Positions 8,953 through 17,971 of a DNA stretch of 44,311 bases are shown one piece after another (within the stretch, counting starts at the first letter, position 1; each line of letters begins with the position of its first letter). The stretch spans positions 1-44,311 of the forward strand of contig DATKRB010000063.1 of the NCBI GenBank assembly GCA_035532415.1, given 5' to 3'. The position numbers and the translations under genes were made by a program. This DNA comes from DATKRB01 sp035532415. Its GTDB lineage: Bacteria; Actinomycetota; Acidimicrobiia; Acidimicrobiales; RAAP-2. The notes under the pieces are model-generated. The model was given only the letters and a program-made list of their open reading frames with translations, had not been told where the DNA came from and ran no database searches.

Positions 8953-9993
8953 TCAGGCGAGCGCCAGCCTCCCGTCGGCGAGCCATCGGGCCAGGCCTTC
9001 GCTCACGAGGGCCTCGGCTGCCAGGCGGGACCGCCCGGGCTCCCCTTTCCAACCCGCGACCAGCGGGAGGTCCCGGGCGGCGACGGGTCCGCTCCGCAAC
9101 GCCTCCACCATCCGGCCCCGGCCCTGGCGTTCGGAGCCTTCGAACCTCGCCTGAGGTCGTGAGGTTCCCGCTGTCCTGAGCGCCGGATCGTCGACTCTCG
9201 GAGATCCCCTCGACCCGGTCGCCGGAGCTGTCACCGGGTCGTCCGTCGATCCGGTCGGCGGAGCTGTCGCCGGGTCGTCCGTCGATCCGGTCGCCGGAGC
9301 TCCTGTTGATCCGGCCGCTGATCCGGCCGTGGCCCAGCGGCACCTCCGCCGCAACGGGCACTCCCGGCAGTCCGGGCGCCGTGCCGTGCAGTGCCGGGCA
9401 CCCAGGTCGAACAGCGCCTGGTTGAAGGCCCATCCCCGGCCCATGGGCACCAGGCGATCGGCGAGCTCCTGGGCCTCGGCCCGGCCGAGCGGCGCGCCGA
9501 CGACCGCCCTGGCCAGCAGCCGGGCGACGTTGGTGTCGACCACGCCGACGTCGCTCTCGTGGGCGAACACCAGCACGGCACGAGCGGTGTACTCCCCGAC
9601 CCCGGGGAGCTCGCGCAGCGCCGTCAGGTCGTCGGGGACCCGCCCGCCATGGCGATCGACGATGGCCGCCGATGCCCGGTGGAGATTGACGGCCCGGCGG
9701 TTGTACCCGAGCCCCGACCAGGCTCGGACGACCGCGGCACTCCCCGCGGAGGCGCAGGCTTCGGGGGTCGGGAACCGCTCGACGAACCGGCGGTAGGGCT
9801 CGACCACCCGGGCCGCCTGGGTCTGCTGGAGCATGACCTCGCTCACGAGGACCCGCCACGGGTCGCGGGTCGCGCGCCAGGGCAGATCGCGTCGATGCCG
9901 CTCGCCCCAGTCGAGCACGGCGAGCCGGAACCCCGCGATCCAACGGGCCGACCGGTCGCGACCCGGCTCCCCGGTCCCGGGGACGCCGGTCAT
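8953..9993 (-). CDS. mutY: A/G-specific adenine glycosylase MutY
   Basis: This 346-aa base-excision repair enzyme would remove adenine mispaired with 8-oxoguanine. It has the catalytic Glu52 in SEVMLQQTQ, the helix-hairpin-helix LPGVGEYTA, the catalytic Asp153 in VVDTNV, and a [4Fe-4S] site C202-x6-C209-x2-C212-x5-C218. After the cluster comes a low-complexity Gly-Ser-Thr-Asp linker (about 225-265) made by tandem repeats, then a short basic C-terminal helical region in place of a clear NUDIX-like 8-oxoG recognition domain. The ATG at 9993 overlaps the stop of the upstream MaoC gene as ATGA. Confidence 0.9.
   Translation of the reverse strand: MTGVPGTGEPGRDRSARWIAGFRLAVLDWGERHRRDLPWRATRDPWRVLVSEVMLQQTQAARVVEPYRRFVERFPTPEACASAGSAAVVRAWSGLGYNRRAVNLHRASAAIVDRHGGRVPDDLTALRELPGVGEYTARAVLVFAHESDVGVVDTNVARLLARAVVGAPLGRAEAQELADRLVPMGRGWAFNQALFDLGARHCTARRPDCRECPLRRRCRWATAGSAAGSTGAPATGSTDDPATAPPTGSTDDPVTAPATGSRGSPRVDDPALRTAGTSRPQARFEGSERQGRGRMVEALRSGPVAARDLPLVAGWKGEPGRSRLAAEALVSEGLARWLADGRLALA
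9230..9301 (-). repeat. Two 36-bp in-frame repeats in the mutY linker
   Basis: Two near-identical 36-bp units (9230-9265 and 9266-9301) each encode about 12 residues of the type GSTDDPATAP. Partial copies flank them on both sides. They fall between the iron-sulfur cluster and the C-terminal region. Confidence 0.75.
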
Positions 9994-10514
9994 CGCCCCG
10001 GGTCGCGCCAGACGTCCTCGCCGTACGGCCGGCGGCGTTCGGGCGCAGCGGACCGCTTCCAGACCAGGACCTTGCGCCGGAAGGAGCAGACCTCCTCGCC
10101 GTGCTGGTTGAAGGCCTTGGTCGCGACGGTGACGACGCCCCGATCCGCTTTGGACGCGGAGGCCACCTTGTGGAGCACCAACGTCTCCGCGTAGATCGTG
10201 TCCCCGTGGAACGTCGGGCCCCGGTGCACCAGGCTCTCCACCTCGAGGTTGGCGATGGCCGAGCCGCTCACGTCGGGAACGCTCATGCCGAGGGCAAGGG
10301 AGTAGACCAGGTTGCCCACGACGACGTTCTTCCCCTGGGGGCTCTCGTGCTCGGCGAACCACACGTTGGTGTGGAGCGGGTGGTGGTTCATGGTGATCAT
10401 GCAGAAGAGGTGGTCGTCAGCCTCGGTGATCGTCTTGCCGGGCCAGTGGCGGTAGACGTCGCCGACCACGAAGTCCTCCCAGTACCGGCCGAACCGGCGA
10501 TCGTGCACGGTCAT
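9990..10514 (-). CDS. MaoC-like hydratase, probable mesaconyl-CoA/methylmalyl-CoA hydratase
   Basis: This 174-aa hot-dog-fold protein contains HWPGKTITEADDHLFC and TMNHHPLHTN, holding the Asp and His of MaoC-type hydratases, then VVVGNLVYSLALGMS. These match the single-domain MaoC proteins that sit in actinobacterial ethylmalonyl-CoA pathway clusters, which hydrate mesaconyl-CoA to methylmalyl-CoA. The lyase and dehydrogenase that would act before and after it lie at 15512 and 11757. The ATG at 10514 lies inside a triplicated 17-bp repeat. Its stop overlaps the mutY start, so the two are likely co-translated. The substrate is inferred from neighbours and similarity. Confidence 0.78.
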   Translation of the reverse strand: MTVHDRRFGRYWEDFVVGDVYRHWPGKTITEADDHLFCMITMNHHPLHTNVWFAEHESPQGKNVVVGNLVYSLALGMSVPDVSGSAIANLEVESLVHRGPTFHGDTIYAETLVLHKVASASKADRGVVTVATKAFNQHGEEVCSFRRKVLVWKRSAAPERRRPYGEDVWRDPGR

Positions 10515-10562
10515 CGCCCGCTCAAATACATCGCCCGCTCAAATACATCGCCCGCTCAAAGC
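10512..10562 (-). repeat. 17-bp tandem repeat triplicating a start-codon region
   Basis: On the minus strand the 17-bp unit TATTTGAGCGGGCGATG is present twice in full (10512-10528, 10529-10545), with a third copy matching in 15 bases (10546-10560). Each copy ends in ATG. Because 17 is not a multiple of three, only the last ATG (10514) opens the MaoC gene. The middle one reads MYLSGR and stops at the TGA overlapping that ATG. Confidence 0.85.
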
Positions 10563-10566
10563 CGGG

Positions 10567-10998
10567 TCACGGCTCGGTCTGGGCGGGGCGCGTGGTGAAG
10601 CCCAGCGACGCTCCGGGAAGGGCCTCGCCGTCTATCGTCAGCCGCCAGACGTAACGGGTGCCCGCCGGCAAGGGGATCGGACCGAGGTTCACCGCGAGCG
10701 CCACGTCGATGGGCGAACCCTCCGGGATCCCGGGCGGCTGGGCCACGGTGAACTCGCCCCGGACCTCCACGGGCTGGAGCCCGTCGGGCGTCTCGATCAT
10801 CACCGGCTGGCCGTCGGCGTCCTCCAGAAAGAGCTCCCAGTGATGCGGCGAACCGGCCTCGTTCCAGTCGACGTCGATCTTCAGTGCCACTGCAGAGGGC
10901 ACGGGGTCCGGGCCGGTCATGCTCCACCCGCCGCCCAGGATGTACAGCTTCCCCTCCGCCACCTGCGCGGCGTCACACAGCAACATCGTCACGTTCAC
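10567..10998 (-). CDS. DUF6941 family protein
   Basis: This 143-aa protein starts MNVTMLLCDAAQVAEGKLYI followed by LGGGWSMTGP, which I recognise as the DUF6941 family common in actinobacteria. It looks like a soluble beta-rich domain with no signal peptide or membrane segment. The function is not known. The GTG start at 10998 is preceded by TAGCCT with 7-nt spacing, and the gene is divergent from the methyltransferase. It probably leads the leftward unit DUF6941, MaoC, mutY. Confidence 0.78.
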   Translation of the reverse strand: MNVTMLLCDAAQVAEGKLYILGGGWSMTGPDPVPSAVALKIDVDWNEAGSPHHWELFLEDADGQPVMIETPDGLQPVEVRGEFTVAQPPGIPEGSPIDVALAVNLGPIPLPAGTRYVWRLTIDGEALPGASLGFTTRPAQTEP

Positions 10999-11005
10999 CG
11001 GGTGG

Positions 11006-11011
11006 AGGCTA
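11006..11011 (-). promoter_or_regulatory. Probable -10 box of leaderless DUF6941 transcript
   Basis: TAGCCT on the minus strand lies exactly 7 nt before the GTG at 10998, with no Shine-Dalgarno sequence between. Confidence 0.5.
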
Positions 11012-11044
11012 CCGGCAGGAGCCCACCCGGGGCGATGACCGCCG

Positions 11045-11050
11045 TAAAGT
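11045..11050 (+). promoter_or_regulatory. Probable -10 box upstream of micro-ORF and methyltransferase
   Basis: TAAAGT is a good -10 hexamer. It lies 5 nt before a GTG and 8 nt before the ATG at 11059 of a ten-codon frame, and 37 nt before the methyltransferase start. Confidence 0.45.
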
Positions 11051-11058
11051 GCCCCGTG

Positions 11059-11091
11059 ATGGTGCAGACCACGGGCAGCACGTTGCCATGA
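11059..11091 (+). CDS. Possible leaderless ten-codon upstream ORF
   Basis: ATG at 11059 opens the peptide MVQTTGSTLP, whose TGA overlaps the methyltransferase ATG as ATGA. It begins where a transcript from TAAAGT would start. It may only serve to load ribosomes onto the methyltransferase gene, which lacks an obvious Shine-Dalgarno sequence. The short length makes chance occurrence possible. Confidence 0.3.
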   Translation: MVQTTGSTLP

Positions 11092-11747
11092 CCGCGCTGA
11101 AGGGACTCCGGGACGACGTCTACCGGCGCCCGTTGGCCACCGCGCTCGACCGCCTCGGCCTTTCGTCGGGCTGGCGCTGCGTGGACGTCGGCGCCGGCGG
11201 CGGCGACGTGTCGGTCGCCCTGGCCGAGATCGTCGGGCACGCCGGCCGGGTGTACGCGGTGGACGCCGACCCCCTGACCCGCGACGAGGTTGCCCGCGCC
11301 GCGGCCGCCCACAGCCAGGTGCTGGCCCTCACCCAGGACGGTGAGGACCTCACGCTCCCCGAACCCGTCGACCTGGCCTTCTGCCGCTTCCTGCTGCTGC
11401 ACGTCGCGGAGCCCGCCGCCGTCCTGCGCCGCATGGTGCTCGCCGTCCGCCCCGGTGGCTGGGTCGTCGCCCAGGAGCCCATCACCTCGGCCGGACGGGT
11501 GGGGGGTGCCGCGCTGTCGATGCCCGACGCGTTGCACCCGGACGTGGGCGCCATCCTGCCCGCACTGGTGCGCGATGCCGGGCTCGAGCTGGTGGACGCC
11601 TGGGCCGAGGCCCAGGCCGGCGTGGGCGCCGGGCCCGTCACCCGCTACCTGGCCTCGCTCACCGGCGTGGATCCCGGCGAGGACCCGGTCGTCCTGCCAC
11701 CGCTGGTGACCGTCATCGGCCGGAGGCCGGGCGGGCCTCCCGGGTAG
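11088..11747 (+). CDS. Class I SAM-dependent methyltransferase
   Basis: This 219-aa protein has motif I CVDVGAGGGDVS at about residues 25-36, followed by a conserved acidic residue (YAVDAD) for the SAM ribose. A later block, LAFCRFLLLHVAEPAAVLRRM then VRPGGWVV, is typical of class I small-molecule methyltransferases. The substrate is unknown. The ATG at 11088 overlaps a short upstream frame; a longer in-frame extension upstream reads into a region with no coding character. The next gene starts 9 nt after its stop, so it is probably co-transcribed with the acyl-CoA dehydrogenase. Confidence 0.78.
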   Translation: MTALKGLRDDVYRRPLATALDRLGLSSGWRCVDVGAGGGDVSVALAEIVGHAGRVYAVDADPLTRDEVARAAAAHSQVLALTQDGEDLTLPEPVDLAFCRFLLLHVAEPAAVLRRMVLAVRPGGWVVAQEPITSAGRVGGAALSMPDALHPDVGAILPALVRDAGLELVDAWAEAQAGVGAGPVTRYLASLTGVDPGEDPVVLPPLVTVIGRRPGGPPG

Positions 11748-11756
11748 GGCCGCCCG

Positions 11757-13370
11757 GTGGCCGACCCTCCCTCTCCGGACCCGCAGCCCGCCGCCGCGGT
11801 CGGGCTCGCCGACGACGTGGTCCGCCGGGCCACCGAGGCCCTGGCGCGCGCCGGCGGTGTCGATGCCGGCCAGGTCGTCGCCTACGACCTGGCCCACGCC
11901 GCCGCAGCGGTCGGGGCGGCCCGGGCCATGCTGGAGTTCGGGGCCAACGGAGCGCTCGAGCGGCGCCTGGCGTGCGGTTTCGTGGCGGACATGCTCGCCG
12001 ACCTCTCCTCGCGGACCGTCGGGCGCGAGGAGCACTGGGGGGTGACCGGGGACTGGCTCACCCCCGCGTCGGCGTTCGTCCGCTCCTACCGGGATCCCGC
12101 CTTCCTGGCGCCGCTGGCCACCACCCCGGGGCCGCGGCACCTGGGCGAGGACTACGAGCTGGTCGGCGCGACCTTCCATCGTTTCGCCGAGGAGCGGATC
12201 CGGCCCCATGCCGAGCGGGTGCACCGCACCAACGCCGACGTGCCCGAGGAGATCATTCAGGGGCTGGCCGGCCTCGGCGGCTTCGGCCTGTCGGTTCCCG
12301 AGGAGTACGGGGGCGGCGCCACCGGCGGTGAGGGGGACTACTTGGGCATGGTGGTCGCCACCGAGGAGCTGAGCTGGGGTTCCCTCGGGATCGGTGGGTC
12401 GCTGGTCACCCGCCCCGAGATCCTGACCCGGGCGCTCGTCAACGGCGGGACCGAGGCGCAGAAGCGCCACTGGCTCCCCAGGCTGGCGAGCGGAGAGGTG
12501 CTCGTCGCCGTGGCGGTGACCGAGCCGGACTTCGGATCGGATGTCGCCGGGATCACCACGGCGGCCAGGCCCACGGCGGGTGGGTGGCTGGTCAGCGGGG
12601 TGAAGACGTGGTGCACCTTCGCCGCCCGGGCCGGGGCGCTGATGCTGCTGGCCCGGACCGACCCCGACCGGTCGAGGGCCCATCGCGGGTTGTCGATGTT
12701 CATCGTGGAGAAGGAGCGCGGTGACGGGCACGGCTTCGTCTTCACCGGCGATCCGGCTGCCGAAGGGCGCTCGGACCCGCCGGGCCGCATGGAGGGCCGA
12801 CCGATCGACACCCTGGGCTACCGGGGGATGCATTCCTACGAGCTGGCGTTGGAGAACTGGTTCGTGCCCGACGCCAACCTGATCGGCGGCTCCGAGGGCC
12901 TGGGCAAGGGCTTCTACCTGCAGATGCAGGGGTTCGAGAACGGCCGGTTGCAGACCGCGGCCCGCGCCGTCGGAGTGATGCAGGCGGCCTACGAGGCGGC
13001 GTGCGCCTACGCCGCCGATCGCATCGTCTTCGGCTCGCCGATCGCCGCGTACCAGCTCACGCAGGTGAAGCTCGCCCGGATGGCCATCGTCACGCAGGCC
13101 ACCCGCCAGTTCGCCCTCTCCGTGGCCCGCTCGATGGGCCGGGGGGGCGGCAGCCTGGAGGCCTCGATGGTGAAGGCCTACGCCTGCCGTGCGGCCGAGT
13201 GGGTGACCCGCGAGGCGATGCAGATCCACGGCGGGCTGGGGTACGCGGAGGAGGTCCCGGTGAGCCGGTACTTCGCCGATGCCCGGGTCCTGCCCATCTT
13301 CGAGGGGGCGGACGAGACCCTGGCGCTGAAGGTGATCGCCCGGCGCCTGCTCGAGCGTGCGACCGGATAG
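11757..13370 (+). CDS. mcd: Acyl-CoA dehydrogenase, methylsuccinyl-CoA dehydrogenase-like
   Basis: This 537-aa flavoprotein is longer than ordinary acyl-CoA dehydrogenases because of an N-terminal extension of about 140 residues, as in (2S)-methylsuccinyl-CoA dehydrogenase (Mcd). The catalytic domain includes GGFGLSVPEEYGG, VTEPDFGSD, the block LGYRGMHSYEL, the QIHGGLGYAEE motif and Glu516 in IFEGADE, at the position of the catalytic base. GTRSE-like GSLVTRPE also matches Mcd as I remember it. Mcd oxidises methylsuccinyl-CoA to mesaconyl-CoA using FAD and electron-transfer flavoprotein. The start is GTG. The adjacent B12 mutase and the nearby MaoC and lyase genes support this role; a branched-chain acyl-CoA dehydrogenase is the alternative. 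Confidence 0.75.
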   Translation: MADPPSPDPQPAAAVGLADDVVRRATEALARAGGVDAGQVVAYDLAHAAAAVGAARAMLEFGANGALERRLACGFVADMLADLSSRTVGREEHWGVTGDWLTPASAFVRSYRDPAFLAPLATTPGPRHLGEDYELVGATFHRFAEERIRPHAERVHRTNADVPEEIIQGLAGLGGFGLSVPEEYGGGATGGEGDYLGMVVATEELSWGSLGIGGSLVTRPEILTRALVNGGTEAQKRHWLPRLASGEVLVAVAVTEPDFGSDVAGITTAARPTAGGWLVSGVKTWCTFAARAGALMLLARTDPDRSRAHRGLSMFIVEKERGDGHGFVFTGDPAAEGRSDPPGRMEGRPIDTLGYRGMHSYELALENWFVPDANLIGGSEGLGKGFYLQMQGFENGRLQTAARAVGVMQAAYEAACAYAADRIVFGSPIAAYQLTQVKLARMAIVTQATRQFALSVARSMGRGGGSLEASMVKAYACRAAEWVTREAMQIHGGLGYAEEVPVSRYFADARVLPIFEGADETLALKVIARRLLERATG

Positions 13371-13407
13371 GGACGGGACGAAGCGGCTGTCCCCCCCGGC
13401 GGGCCCG

Positions 13408-13413
13408 TAGTCT
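13408..13413 (+). promoter_or_regulatory. Possible internal -10 box for the mutase genes
   Basis: TAGTCT lies 6 nt before the GTG at 13420, so the mutase pair may also have its own leaderless transcript besides read-through from the dehydrogenase gene. Confidence 0.35.
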
Positions 13414-13419
13414 GACGGC

Positions 13420-15044
<1,625 letters not shown>

Positions 15045-15048
<4 letters not shown>

Positions 15049-15470
15049 CGGTCGGTGACGCCCTCGACCATCCGGTGAGGGTCCTGCTGGCCAAGGTCGG
15101 GTTGGACGGCCACGACCGGGGGCTCCGGGTGGTCGCCCGCATCCTGCGGGACGCGGGCTGCGAGGTGATCTTCGCCGGGCTGCGCCAGACCCCCGAGACG
15201 ATCACGGCGGCGGCCGCGCAGGAGGACGTCGACGTGGTGGGGGTCTCGATGCACAACGGGGCCCATCTCACCCTGGCTCCGGCGGTGGTCCGCTCGCTGC
15301 GCGCCGCCGGCCTCTCCACCCCGGTCGTCGTGGGCGGCATCGTGCCCGGCGTCGACCTCCCGGTGCTCCGCGCCGAGGGCGTGGCGGCGGTGCTCGGACC
15401 GGGCACCTCCAACGAGGACGTGGTGGCCGCGATCCGCACCGCGGTCGACGCCGGGCCGGCGGGTACCTGA
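15045..15470 (+). CDS. icmB: Acyl-CoA mutase small subunit, cobalamin-binding
   Basis: This 141-aa protein is a single B12-binding domain. It carries the DxHxxG motif as KVGLDGHDRG, whose His replaces the lower axial base of the cofactor, then VVGVSMHNGAH and VVVGGIVPG, which match the SxL and GG motifs of the fold with Met in place of the usual small residue. The GTG start at 15045 overlaps the stop of the large-subunit gene as GTGA, so the two subunits would be made together. Partner and length fit split mutases such as IcmAB. No MeaB-type GTPase chaperone gene is nearby. Confidence 0.85.
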
Positions 15471-15511
15471 ACGGCCTGAAGTGGAGGTGGCGGGCCGCGG
15501 TGCTCGATCGC

Positions 15512-16450
15512 TCAGCCCGCGGAGCGGACGAGGCCGGCCCTTGCCCCCCGGGCGGCGAACTTGGTGGCCATCTTGCGGCTCGCCTCGTCGATCATCTCGT
15601 CGCCGAACATGACGGCACCGCTTCGGTCGTCCTCGGTCGCCTTGCGGTAGGCGTCGAGGAGGTCCCACGCCCGGTCGAACTGGTCCTGGGTGGGTGAGAA
15701 GACCTCGTTCAACGCTGTGGCCTGGTCGGGGGTGAGGGCCCACTTGCCGTCGTACCCGAGCATCCTCGTGCGCCGGGCGTAGTCGCGTAGGCCGTCCATG
15801 TCCCTGACGTACAGGTAGGGCCCGTCGATGACCTGGAGCCCGTTGGCCCGCCCGGCCATCAGGATCCTGGAGAAGACGTAGTGGAAATGGTCACCCGGGT
15901 ACTCGGGGACCTGTACGCCGCCGGTGAGCACCGGCATCTCCATCGACGCCGCGAAGTCGGCGGGTCCGAAGACGATCGTCTCGAGCCGGGGCGACGCGGC
16001 ACAGATCTCCTCGACGTTGACCAGACCGCGGGCCGTCTCGATCTGGGCCTCTATCCCGATGTGCCCGTGGGGCAGACCGGAGCTCTTCTCCACCTGGGTG
16101 AGCAGCAGGTCGAGCGCCACCACCTGGGACGCCGACTCGACCTTGGGCAGCATGAGCTCGTCGAGACGCTCCCCCGCCCCCCCGACCACCGCGATGACGT
16201 CCTGGTACGTCCATTCCGTGTCCCAGGCGTTGACCCGGACGCACAGCACCCGGTCGTCCCACGGAAGGTTCCTGACGGCGTCGACCACCTTGGCCCGGGC
16301 CTCGGGCTTCTCGGTCGGGGCGACCGAGTCCTCGAGGTCGAGGAAGGTCATGTCGGCCTCCACCGTGGGCGCCTTGGCGAGGAAGCGGTCGCTCGACCCC
16401 GGGGTCGACAGGCACGAGCGGCGCGGGAGTGCACGGGACCGGTCGGACAT
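15512..16450 (-). CDS. mcl: HpcH/HpaI aldolase, L-malyl-CoA/beta-methylmalyl-CoA lyase
   Basis: This 312-aa CitE-like protein matches the 318-aa Rhodobacter Mcl1 in blocks I know: FLDLEDSVAP, VRVNAWDTEW, AGERLDELMLPKV, IGIEAQIETARGLVNVEEI, FGPADFAASM and GYDGKWALTP. The acidic residues in these blocks hold Mg2+. Such enzymes cleave malyl-CoA to acetyl-CoA plus glyoxylate and methylmalyl-CoA to propionyl-CoA plus glyoxylate. It is convergent with the mutase genes, 41 nt apart. The ATG at 16450 is 6 nt after a TAGCAT box. Other CitE-like CoA lyases are possible but the similarity is specific. Confidence 0.83.
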   Translation of the reverse strand: MSDRSRALPRRSCLSTPGSSDRFLAKAPTVEADMTFLDLEDSVAPTEKPEARAKVVDAVRNLPWDDRVLCVRVNAWDTEWTYQDVIAVVGGAGERLDELMLPKVESASQVVALDLLLTQVEKSSGLPHGHIGIEAQIETARGLVNVEEICAASPRLETIVFGPADFAASMEMPVLTGGVQVPEYPGDHFHYVFSRILMAGRANGLQVIDGPYLYVRDMDGLRDYARRTRMLGYDGKWALTPDQATALNEVFSPTQDQFDRAWDLLDAYRKATEDDRSGAVMFGDEMIDEASRKMATKFAARGARAGLVRSAG

Positions 16451-16456
16451 GGCCCG

Positions 16457-16462
16457 ATGCTA
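16457..16462 (-). promoter_or_regulatory. Probable -10 box of leaderless lyase transcript
   Basis: TAGCAT on the minus strand lies 6 nt before the ATG at 16450, with no Shine-Dalgarno sequence. Confidence 0.5.
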
Positions 16463-16574
16463 CAGCGACCCTCCGGCGACCGGCCGGGACTGCCGGCCGG
16501 GACTGCGGCGGGGAATGCCGGCGGGGCCCCGAGAGGCCGCCCCGCTGAACCCAATGTTCGCATTACTGAAATAA

Positions 16575-16602
16575 TTGGCTTCCACCAGCCTCTTGCTACC
16601 CT
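16575..16602 (+). promoter_or_regulatory. Candidate promoter for the NlpC/P60 gene
   Basis: TTGGCT (16575-16580) and TACCCT (16597-16602) are spaced by 16 nt in a locally AT-richer stretch. A transcript from here would carry about 60 nt of leader containing the structured element at 16620-16660. Confidence 0.4.
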
Positions 16603-16619
16603 TGGTACGACGGGGTCCC

Positions 16620-16660
16620 GCTGCAACCAATCGGAAATGGTTGATCCGGCCGCAGCAACC
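16620..16660 (+). promoter_or_regulatory. Candidate switch-like structured leader
   Basis: Two copies of CAACC (16624-16628 and 16656-16660) flank a central GGTTG (16639-16643) that can pair with either. The first pairing is extended by GCTGC (16620-16624) with GCAGC (16652-16656). The second pairing ends in the CCGGGTAAAG stretch just before the ATG at 16669 and could hide the ribosome entry site. It does not match the c-di-AMP ydaO consensus. This is inference from pairing only. Confidence 0.35.
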
Positions 16661-16668
16661 GGGTAAAG

Positions 16669-17871
16669 ATGTCCGGCATTGTGACTGACGGAGAGCGGCC
16701 TTTGCGCCACTCAACGCCCCGGTCAGGTCGGAGCCCTCGGGTGCTCCGTTGGGTCTCCGGACCGGCCTTGGCCCTTGTCGTGGTGTGCTCGTGCACCGTG
16801 TTCTCCCCGCCGCGCCCGGCTGCGGCCACCCAGCTCTCCGCCGACCAGGCGAAGGCGACCCAGATCCAGCAGGAGCTGAACGCGACGGGGCAGCGGATCT
16901 CGGCCCTGGGCCAGCAGTACGACCGGGCGGTGAGCCAGGCGGCGACCCTTCAGGCCCAGATAACCGGCACCCAGGCCAAGATCATCTCGGACCAGCAGCA
17001 GGTGGCCGCCGACAAGGCCGTCCTGAGGACCGCAGCCCTCAACTCGTACATCAACGACGGCGAGGCGGTCACCCAGAACCCCCTCTTCGCTCCCGACCAG
17101 GTGACCCTGGGCGCCCAACAGCAGTACAGCCAGGTCGCCGAGGGCAACGTGGGTGTGGCGGTGGCGGACCTCCACACCGCCCAGGTGCAGCTCGCCCAGG
17201 AGACCGCCACCCTGGTGGCCCAGCACCAGCAGGCCCAGGCGGCGGCGAACGCGGCGAGCAGCGCCCAGAGCCAGGCCAACGCCCAGCTCCAGCAGCAGAA
17301 CGCCGCCCTCTCCCAGGTGAAGGGGGAGATGGCCACCCTGGTGGCCCAGCAGCAGGCCGCTGAGGCACAGGCCGCGCAGGCGGCGGCCCTGGCCAAGATC
17401 CGGGCACAGCAGGCCGTGCTCGCCGCCGCCGCCACACAGGCGAGCGCCTCCGCCGGGACCGGGACCGGGACCGGTGGTGGCGCCAACCAGGTCAACATCC
17501 CGCCCCCTCCGTCCTCGGGAGGCGCCGGAGGGGTGGCGGTGGCCGCTGCCGAGAGCTACCTCGGCGTCCCCTACGTCTGGGCGGGGGCCAGCCGCTCGGG
17601 CGTCGACTGCTCGGGGTTGACCATGCTGGCCTGGCGGGCGGCCGGCGTGAACCTGCCCCATTTCTCCGGCGGGCAGATGGCCGCGAGCGCACCGGTGCCC
17701 ATCTCCGACCTTCAGCCCGGTGACCTGCTCTTTTACGGCCCAGGGGGCAGCGAGCACGTGGCGATGTACATCGGGGGTGGCCAGATGATCGAGGCACCCT
17801 ACACCGGAGCGGTGGTCTGGGAGACCGGACTTCGCCTGGGCGGGAACTTCGCAGGCGCCGGCCGGCCCTGA
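16669..17871 (+). CDS. Secreted NlpC/P60 peptidoglycan endopeptidase (RipA-like)
   Basis: This 400-aa protein has a basic N-terminus, a hydrophobic stretch near residues 25-40 ending at AAA, consistent with a signal peptide. A long Gln/Ala-rich coiled coil (about 55-265), a Gly/Pro linker, and a C-terminal NlpC/P60 domain follow. The triad is Cys314 in DCSGL, His363 in EHVAMY and Glu375 in MIEAP. The 49- and 12-residue spacings equal those of the Cys-His-Glu triad of mycobacterial RipA. It would cut the peptide stem of peptidoglycan during division, with the coiled coil serving as regulator or FtsEX-type partner. The ATG at 16669 could be replaced by a GTG at 16681. Confidence 0.87.
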   Translation: MSGIVTDGERPLRHSTPRSGRSPRVLRWVSGPALALVVVCSCTVFSPPRPAAATQLSADQAKATQIQQELNATGQRISALGQQYDRAVSQAATLQAQITGTQAKIISDQQQVAADKAVLRTAALNSYINDGEAVTQNPLFAPDQVTLGAQQQYSQVAEGNVGVAVADLHTAQVQLAQETATLVAQHQQAQAAANAASSAQSQANAQLQQQNAALSQVKGEMATLVAQQQAAEAQAAQAAALAKIRAQQAVLAAAATQASASAGTGTGTGGGANQVNIPPPPSSGGAGGVAVAAAESYLGVPYVWAGASRSGVDCSGLTMLAWRAAGVNLPHFSGGQMAASAPVPISDLQPGDLLFYGPGGSEHVAMYIGGGQMIEAPYTGAVVWETGLRLGGNFAGAGRP

Positions 17872-17971
17872 GCCCCACGGCCCGTAGTTCCCCCACGCCG
17901 AACCCCACGCCCGCCCGACGGAGAACTCCTGTGCCGATCCGGGACGTACCCTGGGCGGGACCGTTCCTGCC

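Noticed and set aside
9391..10194. Plus-strand frames opposite mutY and the MaoC gene
   Set aside because: They are antisense shadows; the minus-strand genes have full catalytic motifs.
16540..16668. c-di-AMP (ydaO) riboswitch
   Set aside because: A CGCTGAACCC stretch resembles one part of the consensus, but the other conserved blocks are missing.
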